Shown: one piece after another, positions 26,401-39,150 of the stretch
Numbering within the stretch: the first letter of the stretch is position 1
Layout of the letters: every line of letters starts with the position of its first letter
Origin: Spirodela intermedia
Lineage: Eukaryota; Streptophyta; Magnoliopsida; Alismatales; Araceae
Direction of reading: 5' to 3'
Assembly: GCA_902729315.2 (NCBI GenBank)
Contig: LR746264.1
Coordinates: 4,613,878 to 4,677,877, forward strand
DNA: 64,000 nt
The notes under the pieces: model-generated
Databases searched by the model: none
Told to the model about the DNA's origin: nothing
The model's input: the letters and a program-made list of their open reading frames with translations, nothing else
Program-made: the position numbers and the translations under genes

Positions 26401-29400
26401 ATTGATTCTGTCACCACCCTTAAGGCCTGTAACCCGGTATTCAATAATATGACTAGATTACTCGCATTAATTATTTTAAGCGAGGTATCTCAAATCAAGA
26501 TGAGCTTCTTCCCTTGATTGTTTCTCAGCGAGATTGAATAAGACGTTAATTCAGTTGAAGAAACTGAGCTTTCACTAATTCTACTGCTAGGGATGAAGCT
26601 GTCGCAGTCTGCTCATATAATAATTGGAATCTTCACTAATTCAGTAATAGGAGTGGCTAACATAAATATAAAAGTTATAAGGCAACGAATTAGTTAATGA
26701 ATATCAGCTACTCCCAAGAATATCTTTAGAATCCATCAAAATCTAGAACAGAGGTTGGCCTATCCTGAACAAGAGAAGAGAAAGGCTGTTCAGTTTTTAT
26801 TTCATAATTTTTTTCTCTAACCTCATTTCTGCATGGCCAGGGTCTTCTTAATATAGGTGCATCAACGAAAAAGCAAAGGTTCTTCAACAGAAGAATAGGA
26901 TGATAAATTTTCTGAATCTTTGTAGGAAGTTTCCATTCAGACTATATTCAGATCTTTCGAACTAAAATAATGTTAAATGGATACATGGTAAAAAAGATCT
27001 AGTTTTATTGGTCTCATGCAGTTCATATAATTTCATGGATCCAACCTTGGTTAAAAAACTCAATTTATACATTGAGGGAAATCAAGTGAGCATTAAGGTG
27101 CTTAATGAATTGCAGATGATCTGTGAACTAGTGCGCCTTCAGTTGAAACTGATCGTACAAGGGTTGAACATTGGCAAAGACTTTGACATTGTGCCTCTTA
27201 ACAGGAAAAGACATTGTATTTGTCCTTATTGAGAAGCTTTGGGAGGGATCACCTTGGACTTACGCTGGTTACCATGAAATTTCAGCTGATAAGATAACAT
27301 GGCTGATGTGACAATAGGATGCATAAGAAGCTGAAAGCCGGAAATCTCTATAGAAAAACGTATGAACCTCACTAGAAGAAGCTTCAACGAATTTTGCATG
27401 AATTTGAAATGGTTCTTAAAGAGTTAAAGAAGCTATCACCATTCTACCCCCAAGTGGATGAGAGCAAGATTATCACAAATACACTGTGATCTCACCTCTA
27501 GTGGTCCATAATCATGAAACTAAGGTTAGAAGCCATACATTATGGAATCAATAGGCATAGTGCGCATCCTTTTTCCTTCCCTGGACCATCTGTGTGGATT
27601 CCCGTGCATTTAATGGGACTACAGTTACAGATAAGTTCCATGGCATTAGATTATTTTATAATTTTTACATTAGATCTGATTATGAACTCCATGCCATTAG
27701 ATTATTTTCAATACGTAACAGCCAAGAAGGCCAACATCCAGAAGATAGCTTTTCAACAAGATGATTTTCATGAATTCTCAATGACTGTGCTGGGTTTATC
27801 AAACGGAAAAATCAGGCTTGAAGGGGTGGCGGATCAAAGACTCAAACTTGCTATAAAAAGATTTTATTTGTATTCGCTGATCATGGATAAGGATATAGAA
27901 ATGATTGGATGGAACACTGGAACAGGTCAAACGATGTCACAAAACTAACATCAATTTAAAGCTAAAAGATCAAAAAGTCTGCTCAGGATCACACAATTTG
28001 ATTATCTACATTAACCAAAGGCTGAGTCTTGTCATGAAAAAATTGATTTCAGATGGGATGATGGGTTGACTGATTATGAAAAATGCAAATGCAGAGTTGG
28101 ACCAGGGAGTGTAGAAAGTTCGATTGAAATACAGCCTGATAAAAACACCCTGAAATGAGTTATATCAAAAAGATGCTTTTTGACTGCCAGACAAAGTTAA
28201 TAGATTATCTGACAACATAAATAAGGTAGCGCCCAATGTACTTGTTTTATGATTCAAAATTTTACAAAACCATTCATTACTTATAGAATGCCTTCAGTTT
28301 AGGCATTGATGCGAGTCTTATGCAAGGCAAACAACTTTTAGAACTATTGAGTAAAGCTCTAAAACGATAGTGACATTCGATTTCTATTTTCTAGAGAGAG
28401 AATATTTGGGCAGCTCATAAATCGAGGCTAGGCTTCCCTGCCCAGACTATTGCTTGTAATCAGCAAACGAGCTCAACAAAGGTGGATTAAAACCATGCGG
28501 TGATTACCATTGCCTCAAGGTTACTTGGGACAAGGTGAAAAGATAGATGGAAGTTAACTTGGAAGCTGAAGTGCTTCAATCAGTTCAAGGATCCCCTTAA
28601 TGTATGTACTATGAGGGAAGAATATTGGCCGGTTAACCAATCACAGTTACTTACAGAATCACACCTTTCCTATGGCCCCACTAGATTACATGGAATTCTC
28701 CACAGATTTAAGTCGATTTTACTGTGGGAGAAAATCAAGGCTGAAATTTTAAGAGAATGTGATAGATGGCAATAGGATAAATTTGAATGCATGTTGTCAC
28801 ATAAGTTGAGTATCTTAACCTCACTAGAAGAAGATCTGCCAAGACAATGGAACAGATTTCATTGATGGGTTTACCACCTTCTTCAAGAAAAATTGTCATT
28901 TTGAAGTTGATGGATTGATTGTCTAAACAGGGACATCTCATACCATTCAACATTTATAGTTAGAAACATGCATATATTATATACGTATAGAAAGACCAAA
29001 ATAATTGGTGAATGGCTTTCTCGAGCAGAACAGAATATCATTCAACATTCTGCAGTAAATTTGATTACTAATAGGATGATTGCTCTTGCCATTCATACTT
29101 CAGAAAAAAAAACTATTAATTGAAGCCGTATTTTCTCAGTGGATAAAATTTACTTAAGCTAAGACCACATAGACTTGATGTATATGCCAAGTCATGACCA
29201 ATTATCTTATCTGATCAACTTCCGATACAAGCAGGGATAAAACGTTTCAGCCTCTGAATGATAATATAAACAAGGATCACGTACATGTGAAGTTTGAAAC
29301 AAGCAACTAGCTTAATCTGCAGTAACAGTCATATGATTAGAATTCAATGAAATGAAGGCCAAGCTACACAAGCCCGGCTATCCTAAATTTAATGCCCTCT

Positions 29401-30084
29401 ATCCAATCTCAGAGAAGAAAGGAGTCAGGGCGTTACAAATCAGCCATTCCTGAAAAAGCCGAAATGCACTTGACTTCCACATGCCAAAGCGAAAGCTGAA
29501 GTTCCTTACACCAAACGATCCGGTTTTTTCTAACCGTCCTGTTAGAGGAATTAATCAATAAGAACAACGACGCTACTGCAGAATGGCTGACCCAATGTGG
29601 TGATTGACACTTTGATGGAGCTTCAGCGGAGTAAACGGATGTGATTGAAAAGAAATTCTAACAATCCGACCTCGCAGACAAGGTCATTGCTTGTAGGACC
29701 CTTTGGCGTACTCTGAGCACGCGACAAAGCAGTAGGTGCACGCATGCCACACTTAGAGGACGAGCTTCAGCATCATACTATTCGCGGCGACTGGAAATAA
29801 TCAAGGTTTTTACAGCGACTTGGTAACAACCATGCCAAAAGATTAGAATGCAGCCTATGGGGATGATAAAGCTAGGAAAAGAGGAATGCCACGACTCCTA
29901 CTCACGTCCCGGGAACGGCGGCTTCCATCCATGGCGGGGAAGGAGGAGAAGAAGGGGGGTGTGTGGTTGTGAGCTGGACCCCGGTCAGCTTGACGTCCGT
30001 CGACCTTGCAGCCAGCCATCCCGCGTCCAGCTTCGTCTTCCCGATGGGTGCCTCGTCCCTTACTACTGATACCACCCCCGTCAT
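11411..30084 (-). CDS. EBM: Mannosylglycoprotein endo-beta-mannosidase (GH2)
   Basis: Eleven exons, in transcript order: 29906-30084, 25718-25856, 23994-24221, 21256-21314, 18814-18862, 15408-15638, 14548-14717, 14264-14468, 12571-13239, 12255-12482, 11411-12175. All borders are GT-AG, phases agree, and the joined frame is 973 aa plus stop (Arabidopsis homologue about 944). The enzyme cleaves the Man-beta-1,4-GlcNAc bond of the N-glycan core during glycoprotein breakdown. The start [16 protein letters not shown] and WMEAAVPGT are diagnostic. GH2 sugar-binding and sandwich regions lie in exons 1-7 ([15 protein letters not shown]), and the barrel in exons 8-9 ([29 protein letters not shown]). 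GGNEQ holds the expected acid/base Glu475 and FNPEVGS the expected nucleophile Glu568. No stop or frameshift was seen. ATG 30084 is the first ATG in frame with the conserved N-terminus. Confidence 0.95.
12571..13239 (-). CDS. EBM: Catalytic exon 9 of the endo-beta-mannosidase
   Basis: The largest internal exon, 223 codons, residues 421-643 of the predicted protein. It starts [10 protein letters not shown] and contains both presumed catalytic glutamates: Glu475 in LWVGGNEQ and Glu568 in [12 protein letters not shown]. The acceptor is ccag before 13239 and the donor is AAG/gtttga after 12571. It is listed separately because it carries the active site; it is part of the gene entry above. Confidence 0.93.
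15639..18813 (-). other. Intron 5 of the endo-beta-mannosidase, with exon-like ORFs
   Basis: A 3.2-kb intron. It contains two minus-strand open stretches (17443-17688 and 17076-17279) with balanced, non-repetitive amino-acid composition that do not belong to the mannosidase family; see findings. The rest is unremarkable AT-rich sequence. Confidence 0.6.
17443..17688 (-). other. Unidentified 81-codon exon-like ORF inside an intron
   Basis: The frame starts with ATG directly after a good splice acceptor (ggttttag). It reads [20 protein letters not shown] then [26 protein letters not shown], ending after HQYCLSF. The composition looks like real protein rather than AT-rich noise. I do not recognise the family. 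The Arabidopsis mannosidase has no such segment at this point as I remember it, and the flanking exons 5 and 6 already join in phase without it. Possible explanations are a captured gene fragment, a small nested gene or chance. Confidence 0.35.
18863..21255 (-). other. Intron 4 of the endo-beta-mannosidase
   Basis: 2.4 kb of AT-rich sequence. I see no coding fragment or clear repeat. Confidence 0.6.
21315..23993 (-). other. Intron 3 of the endo-beta-mannosidase, with copia-like primer site
   Basis: 2.7 kb. On the plus strand a sequence close to the initiator-Met primer-binding site of copia elements occurs at 22713-22725, directly after a CA dinucleotide. About 900 bp after it is less AT-rich than usual introns, as retrotransposon internal DNA might be, but no gag or pol protein could be read. 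Confidence 0.45.
22713..22725 (+). other. Primer-binding-site-like motif of a copia-type element
   Basis: tggtataagagtc differs at two positions from tggtatcagagcc, the initiator-tRNA-Met complement used by many plant copia elements. It follows a CA, as the end of a 5' LTR should. A 13-base match of this quality could be chance. Confidence 0.3.
24222..25717 (-). other. Intron 2 of the endo-beta-mannosidase
   Basis: 1.5 kb, AT-rich. A possible LTR-like start (tgttaggaaataattcctaatg) occurs at about 25157 but no end or target duplication was found, so no element is called. Confidence 0.5.
25857..29905 (-). other. Intron 1 of the endo-beta-mannosidase, containing a gypsy relic
   Basis: The largest intron, 4.05 kb. 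It holds a plus-strand Ty3/gypsy protease relic at about 27005-27480 (antisense to the host gene). An open stretch at 27514-27948 downstream may be from the same element but has no recognisable motif. Confidence 0.65.
27005..27480 (+). pseudogene. Ty3/gypsy aspartic protease relic
   Basis: The frame from 27008 reads [20 protein letters not shown], then [25 protein letters not shown], and after a frameshift GKDIVFVL and [10 protein letters not shown]. This matches the plant gypsy pattern DSGSTHNFID-P-LV-KL ... V-G--I---F-VLPL-G-DIVLG. The catalytic triplet DSG is replaced by VSC, so the enzyme is dead even where open. The element sits antisense in the mannosidase's first intron. Confidence 0.7.
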
Positions 30085-30300
30085 CGCCGGCTCCTCGCTC
30101 TGCTCGCTCCCCTTTCTCCTGGCTTAAGACAGTAGTCCTCCGCGTCCCTCCGGAACCAACCGGTTGCCGGTGAGAGTAAAGTTGCAGGCGAGGCACGTGG
30201 AAGTTGGTCCCCACCCTTTAGCGCCACTGCGCGTCGACTGCGGCAGATGACACCCTCTGAAAAACCCCACCCCACCTCAGACTACTGTTCTCTACGAAGC
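30085..30300 (-). promoter_or_regulatory. 5' UTR and GC-rich promoter of the endo-beta-mannosidase
   Basis: The ~215 bp upstream of the ATG is GC- and CpG-rich compared with the AT-rich sequence on both sides, as is common for broadly expressed plant genes. No TATA box was seen. Start sites cannot be placed from sequence alone. Confidence 0.5.
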
Positions 30301-33300
30301 AAACGGAGATTAGAATTCAGCGTGGAATACGAGGAACATGCTGACAAGGTAAAAAGGCGAGTAGAACCATCATTATCTAGTTGAAGCAACCTCAAAAAGA
30401 GTTATCGGCTGGTTTCCCTCCTGTAAATCAGTTGGAGCAAGAGATTATACCCAGATCAAACGACCAATCAGAGTCTCTGTAGGAGCCTTTTGAATCAAGA
30501 ACAGGTCGGAGAAATTATTCCTCACAGTCATCACTGTTAGTTAACCAATGTGGAAAATTTCTCAAAATCTTTCCTTGGTTAGTAATCAATTTACAACCAT
30601 TCACCAGAATCCGTTGAATTATTTTGAAAAAAAATCATAGAATTTATGAGTTGATTTTCTTGTAAAACTTTTTGTTTTGTTCTTCATAACAAGAGTGAGT
30701 CGACCCATTTGAAAATGAAGCATGACACTAGGGTGCAGTAGAACCATTGGGGATACTTTTTTCACATTTTTTTATCATTAAAATGCATAAATGAAACGAG
30801 ATATTTATATAAATATCAAATTCCGTACTGCCTTATAACTTAAAGTTGTGAATTAGAAGAGATTTGTTGAGTGATAATCTAGTTGAAACATTAGAGGCTT
30901 TCACATAGAAGAAACTATCTTTTGGGGAAACACCTAAATCAGCTAGTGCAATAATCTGTAATGTGATGATTGCTAAATCTTTCATGTCTAGATTATTTAG
31001 TAATGAAAGTTAATGGAAGAAAAGGATGTGATCCTTGAAGGGTAAAAGCCCAAGTGTACTGCACAACTATAATTATAAAGTCTACACACTGATAGGTGAA
31101 CAATATTAAGAGGATAACAATAAAAAATAATTTACGCCCACACTTTGTTCCCTTTTAGTCGCAATAAGCCAAACAATGAGGTGTATGGATTGACAAGTAG
31201 ATGTTAGTTTTGACGAACCTAAGGATGACTAACATAGTCTTGGAGTATTGGTGAATAAACTTTATCATGTTTCCAGATAAAATTATTCTTATTTTAATCG
31301 TTTTAATTATTTAGGATTAAATCTCCCATGTTAAGAGATGTGGTAAGTTTAGGATGAACATAGTTTACTCATGTAGTTTAGACGACCATGTAGAAACTAG
31401 AAGAAGTAATCAAATTGAGACACTACAATATTTTGTTTCTAATTCCCTACAGAGTAGAAAACTATTTAAGTTATCACAAGAAGAGATCAAACACAAATAT
31501 AAAATGTACATTAAATTTTGGAATGGTTCAGTCCCTAGCTTTATACTTCAGCTATTTTAATATTAAGGAATTTAAATAAATCAAAAACTTGATAAAAATA
31601 TAGTCCCATTACACTAGTCATTGGATGAACATCAGAATTATTCGATCCACTATGGTTTTTCATCTGATTTTTATTTTTAAGTATAAAAAATAAAGATAAT
31701 CATCCAGCAAGAGTTGAAAATGAAGATAATCGAATTAGGGAAAAAAGAAAGCTATTTGAGATTAAAAAAAATAATAAAGAAGGTTTGTGTCAACTCAAGT
31801 GAGTATATTGAATGAGTCAACTAAAAAACTAAAATCTCAAACAAGAAAGAAAGAGATGATTTCTCTTTAAGTTAGTTATGGAAATTCAAACATTGCTAAC
31901 AGGTGTCAAAGTAACTTTGATCATCTACAAGATAACTGCACCATAGAGCCAAAATCTCAAAAAACTACATATACTGTGATGGTGATCACAAAAACTGGTG
32001 GATCATAATAAGGTTGTAGAATCAAACATTTTGATGTGTCATTGATTCCTAGTCACAAGGGCCCAAAAATATGTAACGTGCACATCAAAGGTAAAATCAT
32101 AATTTAATATTACAAATTATTTTCAGATTAGTTAATATTATTACATATATTCCAAAATGATAATTTCATTTTTGCAAAACATTATCTCCAGATTTTACAT
32201 TTTAATAGTCCAGAAATTAACACATCTTAAGGCATGAAAAGACAAAGGATGATTTGTTGGGGCACATCAGAAAACGCCAAAAATAAAACTATCTATTGGA
32301 TATTAACTTTCCAAAAAATGACAAGATTTGGTTGATTAAATAAAATTTTAAAAATCACAAAAAAAGAAGTATCAGTAGTATATGAGTTCATGAAAAATAT
32401 GAAGGATCTATTGTAGCATTAAATACATAATTATTTTAAGAATGAAAATATTTATAATAGTAATTAAAGATAAAATAATTCTTATTCATCTCTATTGAAT
32501 TTCAAATAGTTTAGAATAATAATTTTAAGAAGTATATCAAAATACATGAAATATGTTTTGAATAAAGTATGTTGAATTAAATTATTGAATAGCTTTCATT
32601 TATCAGATCATTATTCTTTATAATATGCAAACACTATCAATATTTATAGAAATGCTGCAAGGACAAACTAATAATTGGTACATCCAGATCATTAACAATT
32701 ATTCAAATAAAATATTAGTGTCAAAGCTTATTGACTTAGCAAGCTCATTATGTTTGATCATTACTTTCAAATGGTTTTGATATAAATTAACTAATTGAAT
32801 TTTTACTACTCATATTGACATATTAGAATATCTGAATATTGATGAATATATTTTAAAAAATATTTTTAATATTCTATCTCAACAAAGTTATGATTCTATA
32901 TATTGATTCAATAATTCTGCTTGAAAATCATAATCTACTTGAAAGAATTTAGATAAGTTTTGATTGCTTAATCATTAGTCTATTTAGACATGTATTCTTG
33001 AATTTTTTTTATAATATTATTTTTTATTAAGTGGAGTGCACCAATAATGTTAAAATATAGATGTTGCAATTTAATAGTATCACACTGTGGTCTTTTATAA
33101 GAATATCTAAGCCCGTAAAAGACATATCATATTGTTTGTCTTATATACTATAATTTAAAATGATTTAAAAAATATAAACATTGAAAGATGATAAAATTTA
33201 TTGAATTTTATTTCTCTATAAATACAACACCTTTTCCAACAGCTTATTAGTACTCAAAGCTCATACTTTTCTATGATCTTGATAAATTTGATATTTCTGT

Positions 33301-35789
33301 AAAAAGTTCTTTTAGAATTTGTAAGATCTTTCTTATTGGTTAAACAAAAATACAGTTTTGAGTAAAATAAAAAATCTCAGAAAATGAATAACTTTCCTCA
33401 ACTAAATCAGAATGGCAATACATTTCACATTCACACATCATTATTAAAAGAAGAGGACAATACAAATCAAGTTTTTAGCATCATCTTCCAAATCAAAATT
33501 CGTGATGCACTCTAAGTCAATGATATCATTATGAAACATTCCATATGGAAACATTTCTTTTTTTACTGATAAAACCTGTGATTAAATCCTGATTTGAAAG
33601 ACTCAAGAGAATTTACGATGTAATCAATTGTTGGCCACCTAGGACTCTAAATGTCCACAAGAATTTCAGGATAAACTTTTGTGAAAATTGAACTTGGTAA
33701 TTAGTGTTTGATATTGAGATGTTATATCTAATATAATTGAAGTTATTCTTGAAATCTAGATGTAGTTAGGGGACTGAATCACTTCAAAAATTAAAAGTTT
33801 CACGCATCTAGATCCTCATATGTCATGAGACTCATGACATTGAGGAGAATATCAAAGATCTGAGAAATAGCTGATAATAGTTGATAATAGAAGTCAATAT
33901 AAGTGCAGCCTAAAATCCAATATCTAATAAGATCAAGAAAATAATAAAATTAAAAAAATGAAGGGAAAAAATAGCTATTCACGATGAAGCTTTGACATCA
34001 AGAAACTAATGAATCAAGCCTCTAATAAGCTTAGAGATGAATACCCATAATGTCAATGCATTCTTAATTTGTATTTAGAGTAAGTCAACACTTAATCTTC
34101 TTTGTCCCACTAGAGATGTGAACTTAAAAGAGACAAGCAAGTCTCCTTTGTCTAAATTGTTAGACTTGTAGATTTGGAAGAGATGAGTTAATCTCCTTTG
34201 TTTGGACTCTTAGATATGTGGATCTAGAAGAAATTAGTGGATTCTCTTTTGGCTTAGCCCCATAGGGCTAAGATTTTTGAAGAAGATTCCTGAATTGGAT
34301 CTTGAGTTTGTTAGCACTATAAAATCTAGGGAAGACAACTAAAGCATGTAATTTATTGTATATTTTATTAGACATTTAGCAAAACCCAAACAAGAAAAAG
34401 GATATGCGCTACTTGGAGAGTGTAGTAGGTCAAGTGGCTGGATAACTATAAACATTGTGAAGCACTTTCCTATTAATCTAAATAATAGAAATGAAAGGGA
34501 AAAAGAATATTCAAAAACCCAAGTCAACTGCCTTTGTGGTCTCACGTGGCCATGTTTTTAATTATCTCAATATGTTATTTTCTATCTTCGATTTTCTGAA
34601 TTATTAAGACATCTTTGTGGATGTTATGGCTAACTTGATATTACAATAATTTTTAGACTGCATCCTAACTGATTTTAGAGAAAAATCCTTCGTTTTCTAT
34701 GTTCTTATCTTGAATTCTAAGTTTTTGGAATCTTCTTTATAAAATACTTTCCATCAAATTTTCTTAATTTATTTCAATTTCTTGGTAGATGATTCCTTTC
34801 ATGCTTTTAAACCTAAAAATCACAGTCAAACAACAAATGGACCTTATCTAATAACTTAAAATATTAATAGTTTAAAGAAATGATCTTCCCTTTTTTAATG
34901 TTAAGAAAATTTTAGAAAAAAAAATTTGTGATAAATTGTTGAATGATAAATATATCATTTGGATTACATTTCAGAAACATTTCACTAGAATGAAATCAAT
35001 TTTTATTAAAGCACATAGTAGGTAATCTCTCCCTAAATGTGAGCATCAATCTGAGTTTATTTTTAATTAATTTTTTGTCAACAACAAAAGATGCAAAGGA
35101 ATATAATAGGCTAAGGTGAAAAAAAAAAATCAAGACAATGCTTGCAAAAATGATATAACATAACCAATTTTTCCTTCATTAGTCTGGTCTTTAATGTGGG
35201 CAGTAAACTTGCTCATCTCCTTAGAAAAGATGCAAAAAGCATGAGGAGTAATGGGGACATTGGAATAGGAGGTTGAGGGTGTATGAATGGAGTGAAACGA
35301 GGATAATTATGTTGAGTAAGGTTTAGTGGGGGTCAAAGACGAGGGTGTACAACAATCTATTGGTTGTGTTTGGGAAACATTTATCCTTATTAGACTACTG
35401 AATGCTGCAATGTAGGTTACATTAAATACAATGAGGTGGGATGAATTACTTAAAGTGTTTTCTCACTTTTATCTATTTTAAGCTGTTTCTCTTAATTTTA
35501 ACTAAGTGGATCAGTACAAAATTATCATGTCCATAGAAAGTTTGGGTTGACACGACATCAACATAGTAGGTAATCTAATGAAATGAACATTTAAATTTAT
35601 TGTTATTTGGCCGTATCTACTAGATCCACTTTCCAAGGGTTCCAACCCTTGGTTTCCACTATTCCCCATCAAAGAAATATAGTTAACCTTCTCTATATGT
35701 AGAAATATTAGCAAGAAAAATTTCATAGGTCTATCCCCAATAGAAGACACCAATGTTCTAAATTATCTTCTTTCTCTTTGTTATGTGTT
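30301..35789. other. AT-rich gene-free DNA
   Basis: No reading frame with family resemblance. The only structured element noted is a degenerate ~50-bp tandem repeat at 34094-34251. It is presumably old transposon and intergenic sequence. Confidence 0.5.
34094..34251. repeat. Degenerate 50-bp tandem repeat, about 3 units
   Basis: Units share the order aagagat/c...ctcctttgt...ttagac/tatgt-gatctag. Successive starts are near 34128, 34178 and 34228, with a partial, more diverged unit before them. Similarity was judged by eye. Confidence 0.55.
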
Positions 35790-38519
35790 TGTTAAAGCTA
35801 GATTTTTGTGTTTAAATTAGGTTTATAGTTCTACTTTTGTGTGTTATCTTGTGGAATAAATATAAAAATATATTATTAATCTTAGAAATCTGAAGTTAAA
35901 ATACTTTGTATATTTTTTTATTATTTAGAAGAATAAAAAAAAAATCACCACCTGTTGGTAAGCCGGCACTTAGTAGTTGACTTGGAGAGGGGCACTACGG
36001 TCGAGTGGGTAGACCTAGATTAGGGGACCCATGAGTTGGGCTTGTGTGGTGAAGGACTCGCTTCGCACATGTATGAATCACTCCCCTGTCACGTCCCAGT
36101 GGCCAACTGATTGTGGAGCAAGGAGCGTCATACACACATGTGCGCACAAGGGCTGACCACTTTTTTACTCTCCCAAGATGATCTTGAGTATTATTTTATT
36201 TTGAGAGAAGAGATCTCTGATGACAAATTGTAGCTTTGATTTATATTCAACTCATTCACTGAAGTATTTTGATGTGGGACTAAAGTTTCTCTTGTGTTTC
36301 AAGGTGGTTGTATGGAGTGTAGTGTCATCCAATAATATTCAGTGAGTCACATCATCATATAAGACAGATCATGTAGTGGGCAAGCCACCACGATACCAGA
36401 TGCGTAAAGTAATCCATTGGCAGTTGACAAATTCACCATTCAACATACACGTGGCTATAAATAATAATCTGATGGCTCGTGAAGTGCTACGGTACTAGGG
36501 ACTTAAGTTCTCAATCGGCAATGATTTGCAACAAGTTGATCCTACATCATTCAGCACGCCACATGACTAAGCACATCTGTTTTAGTGCCTCATGAAGCAC
36601 CATGATATTGAGAACTTAAGTTCTCCTACATATCACTGTCATAGATATAAAGATAATAATTAATTATTTTCTAGTAAAACATACATTATCAATTATCATT
36701 GTAATCCCGATAGTAGTTGGGAATGAGACAATCTATTTCTTCCCCCCTTTCACATAACCAATACCTTTGGTTGTCGACGAGCTCATTCATTTTTCCCCCA
36801 ACTACACTTAAGGCCTTCGGTGAGTGGTCAACTCTTCCTTCTCTTTTCAGACAACAGTGACATTGTAGTTGACCCTCTTTTCAATGGATCTCTCCAACAA
36901 GTGGGCAACACTTTCAGATGATACTTCTATGACTTCCAGCATGGTGTGGCACATTTGGACGAAATCAAGTTGTCACATCAATGTCTCTAGTTACTCATGA
37001 AGTAGATTAAATTTAGGCAATGATTTATTTCTTACTTTTGTCATCTATTTATGTGCTTTCAATACTTATTTATATTTTAAGATAAGTTATTTCTATTTCA
37101 TGAATGTTACGATTGAAATAAGTAGAACTAATTCAAAAACTTGATGAATAATCTTTGTTCTTCTTCTATATCTTTCACAATTCATTTGAGATCAAGCTAA
37201 TATCATTTTCAACTTATTCTCTATTAATTTTTGTAGTTAAATCTTGACATATTCGTGTTCTCAATTGATGTATCTTAGTTGTTGTATAATAAATTATATA
37301 AATTTCAAATTTCTAAAACTAAAAAATAATAATTTTTAGATATTTAGAAGTATTTCTGAAAAATATATCAATTATAATTGAATAAAAGTTCTAAAAATAG
37401 TAGAAATTTCCCAGGTTCATCAAAAAGATGTAATATAATATTGAGTAATATTTTAGAATTTTTTTTGAAAAGAATATGATTTTTTATAAATTTTAGACTA
37501 ATAAATAAAAATAAAATATATTTAAAATTCATAAAAAAAATAAGGGTGTGGACATCAAGATACCATCAGCACTTGATGAATGCAAATCGAATAGAATGAG
37601 AGTTTTGCCCAATGAGTCTTTTATAAGTGATTATTGACGATTTAATTAATCAAATCAAGATCTATAAAAGCCAGAAATATTGTAATTGAATAAATAATAG
37701 TTTAGAAACTTGATATCACATAAAGTATCACTAAATAAAGTAAATTTAAGTTGTAAGTAGGAAAGACAAAGTTTCAACCTCGCGACAGCAATTGCTAGAA
37801 CTCTGTATTTTTAAGTAGATCATTGAACGATGTCCACGGCCTCAAGGTTCTCATTGGAAATGGACAACTTGGGCATTTGTGGAATTTCCTTACGAAGTCT
37901 AAAACATAATGGTGTAAGTTAAACTAGTTAAAAAATGATAAAATAATGATGCATCGACGATGTGTCATAATCTTGAGTATTCGGGAGGATTATCATACAA
38001 TGTCTATGACCTCAAAGGCTCTCCTTGGTTAAGGATGATGTGAAAAATTTCTAGATCTTCTTAGAAAGTCTAGAAATCAATCAAGTGGGTCGTCGAATCA
38101 TCTCTAGTAATTGTCATTAAGTGGAGTAGAAAAATGATGACTTTATGACTCTCTGATGGCTGTCACCCGACAAAAATGAGTTGTATGAAGGTAGAGTACT
38201 TGTTAAGGACCTTCACCCTCAAGTCTACATAACAAGAGGAGGCTCTTCATTGCATTTGGTACACTCTCAAGAGGTAACGACTCGTCTCCTAGTGAATTAT
38301 TCTCTTCTCGACGACAACTTATTCGTCGATCAATCAAAGATGATTTACTTGATGGATTCATGATCTTTTTATCACAAATCGTTTAATAATTTTAGTAACG
38401 ATGCTCCACAAATCACATTGATGAGATTTTTGTTGATGATTGAGTGATTCTAGCGACTTAATCTTTCACTGTTGATTTGCAAGAAAATCATGATTTAATC
38501 ATGTAAAAAATATGAGTTT

Positions 38520-38575
38520 TGGCGCTAGTAGGATTTGAATCCTTGTTAGTCGCCGACCTACATGAGAAAGAGTGA
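38520..38575 (-). repeat. tRNA 3'-half-like motif, first copy
   Basis: On the minus strand this reads ggattcaaatcctactagcgcca, like a T-arm plus 3' acceptor strand. The 5' half of a tRNA is not visible, so it is not called a tRNA gene. It is homologous to the copy at 40955-40993. Confidence 0.5.
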
Positions 38576-39077
38576 AATATGTGAATACCCTTATAAAGTG
38601 ATATCATTTAGGTAACTCTTTATAATAAATAAGGGGTATTTGAGGTACAAAAATTATTAAAACATTCTAGAGAAGGCATGACTGGGGTTTAGCCTCACAT
38701 CAGTTATACGCCAAATTTTGAGATGAATATATAGTAATATGAGATTTAGGAATCAATGAGTTCCTTTCTTGTGTGTGTATGACCACTTCTTGCCCTATGC
38801 CTAGATGGCCACCGGTGATGTGGAAGGGGGGTGATGCACATGGTGCCCCCTATTGGTCCATCCTCAACCGCTCGAGCCCCTACTTACGACTATGCATCTA
38901 ACTCATTGCGGGCCAGACTGATTGGTGGGTTTTCATCCTTTTTCTATTTTTTTCTTTTATTTTTCTATATTTATCTCAAAAATAAGATTATAAATTTTTT
39001 ATAATTTTTTATAAAATTACATAATTAGTCAAAAAAATTAACCAACTAAAACCCACTTTTCATAATTTAAAATAAAT

Positions 39078-39150
39078 ATAAGTCTATTTATCATGAGTTA
39101 AGACTAAAACTATATTAATTAATTATTAACTCATGATAATGAAGACTTAT
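39078..39150. repeat. 24-bp imperfect inverted repeat (first copy)
   Basis: Arms 39078-39101 and 39126-39150 share tatcatgagttaa with its reverse complement, plus ataagtct and agacttat, with one indel and one mismatch. A 24-base AT-rich loop lies between. The same structure recurs at 41488-41563. Confidence 0.8.

Noticed and set aside
27514-27948. 144-codon plus-strand ORF in mannosidase intron 1
   Set aside because: It has no motif I recognise and an AT-biased composition. It follows the gypsy relic and may be part of its decayed body, but this cannot be supported.
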